A stretch of DNA of 7,198 bases from Arthrobacter sp. (GTDB lineage Bacteria > Actinomycetota > Actinomycetes > Actinomycetales > Micrococcaceae): positions 1 to 7,198 of the forward strand of contig JAODMA010000166.1 of assembly GCA_025464545.1 (NCBI GenBank), read 5' to 3'. A model generated the notes under the pieces. That model saw only the letters and a list, made by a program, of their open reading frames with translations, was not told where the DNA came from and did not search any database. Made by a program: the position numbers and the translations under genes. How positions within the stretch are numbered: position 1 is the first letter of the stretch; each line of letters begins with the position of its first letter. This document shows, piece after piece, positions 6,405 through 7,198 of this stretch.

Positions 6405-6426
6405 CCAGTGTTTATCTCCACACTGG
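6405..6426. promoter_or_regulatory. Inverted repeat upstream of MarR, candidate operator
   Basis: CCAGTGT-N8-ACACTGG is a perfect 7-bp inverted repeat in the AT-richer part of the divergent region, flanked by ATATC (6389-6393) and GATATAG (6426-6432). Its spacing suits a dimeric winged-helix regulator, and MarR autoregulation from such sites is common. Which promoter it would control is not clear from the sequence. Confidence 0.4.
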
Positions 6427-6615
6427 ATATAGTCCGGGACAGACCCAATTTTACTCCTCCGTTGAAGTCGTGGAGTCGCTCCGGCGGAGGTGAAGGCGAA
6501 CGACGACGGCGCGCTCGCCAACCACGACGGCAGGTCGGTGACGCGGTATACGCCGCCGCCCGGACGGCCGAGCCTCGGGCTTGCTGCGCCTCTGTTCCCT
6601 CCCTCCTGTGCTCGA

Positions 6616-6621
6616 TAGACT
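6616..6621 (+). promoter_or_regulatory. Possible -10 box for the acidic repeat protein
   Basis: TAGACT fits TANNNT, 50 bp before the start codon. It would put the transcription start at about 6628, on the first arm of the palindrome at 6627-6644. No convincing -35 was found; CTGTTC at 6592-6597 is the nearest candidate, with an 18-bp spacer. Confidence 0.35.
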
Positions 6622-6626
6622 GCCAC

Positions 6627-6644
6627 TGCGCCCGTGCGGGCGCA
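6627..6644. promoter_or_regulatory. 8-bp-arm palindrome at the predicted transcription start of the acidic gene
   Basis: TGCGCCCG-TG-CGGGCGCA is a perfect inverted repeat with a two-base centre, 28 bp before the start codon of the acidic protein. It could be an operator over the +1 position or, in RNA, a strong 5'-UTR hairpin just before the ribosome-binding site at 6657-6664. Confidence 0.4.
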
Positions 6645-6656
6645 CCCGATGCTTCC

Positions 6657-6664
6657 AGGAAGGA
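6657..6664 (+). promoter_or_regulatory. Ribosome-binding site of the acidic repeat protein
   Basis: AGGAAGGA lies seven bases before the ATG at 6672. It fixes that start and excludes the longer in-frame reading that begins at 6408. Confidence 0.75.
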
Positions 6665-6671
6665 TCCCAGG

Positions 6672-7061
6672 ATGTCCGAGAACAGCGAGTTTGATCGAGC
6701 GGCAGCGGAAGCCGAAACCGAGGCACTCGAAGGCGAGGTTTCCGAAGGGCAGTACGTCGAAGGCGACTACGGCAAGGCGGGCGCCGCCGGCGAGAATCCG
6801 GCCACCGCCGAAGAAGGAGAATACGCCGCCGGTGACTATGGCGAGGCCGGCAAGGCCGACGCATCGTTGGTTGGCGACGAAGAAGGAGACTACCCCGAAG
6901 GCGACTACGGCAAGGCCGGCGCGGTGGGCGGCGAGCCGCTCGTCGAGGATGAGGGTGAATATCCCGAAGGCGACTACGGCGCCGCGGGCACTGCCGGCGC
7001 CGCGGAAGAAGAGGTGCCCGGCGGCAGCCCTGCCGCGGATGACACCCGCGAAGAACGCTGA
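6672..7061 (+). CDS. Small acidic protein with four 23-residue EG-Y-GDYG repeats, function unknown
   Basis: A 129-residue protein of unknown function. By my count it has 38 Asp/Glu against 6 Lys/Arg, and no Cys, Trp or His. It has no signal peptide or membrane segment, so it should be cytosolic and largely disordered. After an Ala/Glu-rich head (1-24) come four units with an exact 23-residue period (25-47, 48-70, 71-93, 94-116). Each has the pattern E-G-[QED]-Y-x-x-G-D-Y-G-x-A-G, giving eight evenly placed tyrosines. A short acidic tail (AEEEVPGGSPAADDTREER region) follows. The only sizeable hydrophobic residues are these tyrosines and a few Val/Leu. The start at 6672 rests on AGGAAGGA seven bases upstream. 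I recall similar unnamed proteins in Arthrobacter-type genomes but know of no function. Roles such as cation binding, hydration or stress protection are guesses from composition. Confidence 0.85.
   Translation: MSENSEFDRAAAEAETEALEGEVSEGQYVEGDYGKAGAAGENPATAEEGEYAAGDYGEAGKADASLVGDEEGDYPEGDYGKAGAVGGEPLVEDEGEYPEGDYGAAGTAGAAEEEVPGGSPAADDTREER
6744..7019 (+). repeat. Four tandem 69-bp coding repeats
   Basis: The period is exactly 69 bp with no gaps. The best-conserved core in each unit is GAAGGCGACTACGGC or a close variant, encoding EGDYG or AGDYG. Units 1 and 3 are nearest in sequence; unit 2 uses different codons (GGTGACTATGGC). The spacers between cores have diverged at DNA and protein level, so the array is not a recent expansion. 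Confidence 0.85.
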
Positions 7062-7132
7062 GCCCAAAGGACTTCGCGCACAGCGAAATCCGCGCACCGA
7101 CAGGGAGGCCCGGAAACCGCGCCGTTTGGGCT
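7061..7132 (+). other. Structured 3' region of the acidic gene
   Basis: AGCCCAAA (7061-7068), which starts on the last base of the stop codon, is complementary to TTTGGGCT (7125-7132). Between them is an inner hairpin (7069-7091) with 9-bp arms carrying one mismatch around GCACA. Together these could form a folded 3' end. There is no T-tract for a standard terminator. Confidence 0.3.
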
Positions 7133-7159
7133 TGCATATCCGTGTTCACGGTCGTCTTT

Positions 7160-7196
7160 AATCCAAAGTTGAGCCTCATCGGCTCAACTTTGGATT
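7160..7196. promoter_or_regulatory. Perfect 16-bp inverted repeat with HAIR-like core
   Basis: The arms AATCCAAAGTTGAGCC (7160-7175) and GGCTCAACTTTGGATT (7181-7196) are perfectly complementary around TCATC. The core TTGAG-N9-CTCAA has the same half-sites and spacing as HAIR (CTTGAGT-N7-ACTCAAG), the operator of the heat-shock repressor HspR in actinobacteria; the flanking bases differ (GTTGAGC/GCTCAAC). It could instead be a terminator hairpin with an AAAG...CTTT base. The window ends two bases later, so neither a following T-tract nor a heat-shock gene can be seen. Confidence 0.5.
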
Positions 7197-7198
7197 GA

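Larger units (their letters stand above)
6290..6671. other. Divergent intergenic region between MarR and the acidic repeat protein
   Basis: About 380 bp separate two divergent genes. The frame of the acidic protein is open back to 6408, but the upstream part is Arg/Pro/Cys-rich and unlike the protein itself, so I treat it as non-coding. The stretch 6380-6460 is relatively AT-rich, with ATATC and TTTATC motifs and an inverted repeat, and is the likely promoter-operator zone. From 6470 to 6610 I see nothing interpretable. A TANNNT box, a strong palindrome and a ribosome-binding site for the acidic gene occupy 6616-6664. Confidence 0.55.

Noticed and set aside
6408..6671. Upstream in-frame extension of the acidic protein.
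   Set aside because: The extension is basic and Cys-rich, unlike the protein, and a well-placed ribosome-binding site supports the ATG at 6672.
6744..7019. CRISPR-like array suggested by regular spacing.
   Set aside because: The repeats are coding, in frame, with imperfect cores and no unique spacers of protospacer type.
6279..7097. Long open frames on the minus strand opposite the acidic gene (also 6451-7179).
   Set aside because: Their periodic pattern is the complement of the 69-bp repeats; no ribosome-binding site or family sequence supports them.

Overview
The window is high-GC DNA with GTG starts, leaderless-type promoters and protein sequences typical of a Gram-positive actinobacterium. 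The cardiolipin synthase tail, the RhtB-like exporter and the acyl-CoA ligase remnant most resemble Micrococcaceae (Arthrobacter/Pseudarthrobacter); this placement comes from recognising protein sequences, not from a search. It looks like ordinary chromosome with accessory patches. I see no transposase, integrase, phage gene, tRNA, rRNA or CRISPR array.

Layout, left to right. The 3' part of a cardiolipin synthase gene (1-672, +) converges with only 8 bp between stop codons on a two-gene leftward unit. That unit is a low-molecular-weight protein tyrosine phosphatase (2798-3370, -) followed through an ATGA overlap by a 706-residue fusion (681-2801, -). The fusion joins a uridine-kinase-like P-loop domain to aminodeoxychorismate synthase component I (PabB, folate pathway). 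A region of about 400 bp (3386-3792) has no recognisable gene but contains short repeats. It ends in a good ribosome-binding site leading into a decayed 5' fragment of an acyl-CoA ligase gene (3793-4016, +), which has a one-base frameshift, an internal deletion and no 3' remainder. Then come three independent leftward genes: an RhtB/LysE-type exporter (4111-4734), a class I SAM-dependent methyltransferase (4864-5679) and a MarR-family regulator (5780-6289). The exporter and the methyltransferase each have a TANNNT -10 box exactly six bases before the start codon, as expected for leaderless transcripts. MarR has a conventional GGAGGA ribosome-binding site.

To the right is a regulatory stretch of about 380 bp (6290-6671) with two clear inverted repeats. 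It is followed by a small, extremely acidic protein of 129 residues (6672-7061, +) built from four perfectly spaced 23-residue repeats. The window ends with a perfect 16-bp inverted repeat (7160-7196) whose core has the geometry of the HspR operator (HAIR); it could instead be a terminator hairpin.

The genes do not form one pathway. The phosphatase and the kinase-PabB fusion are probably co-translated. The most unusual items are that fusion, the 23-residue-repeat acidic protein with a palindrome at its predicted transcription start, and the HAIR-like palindrome at the right edge.
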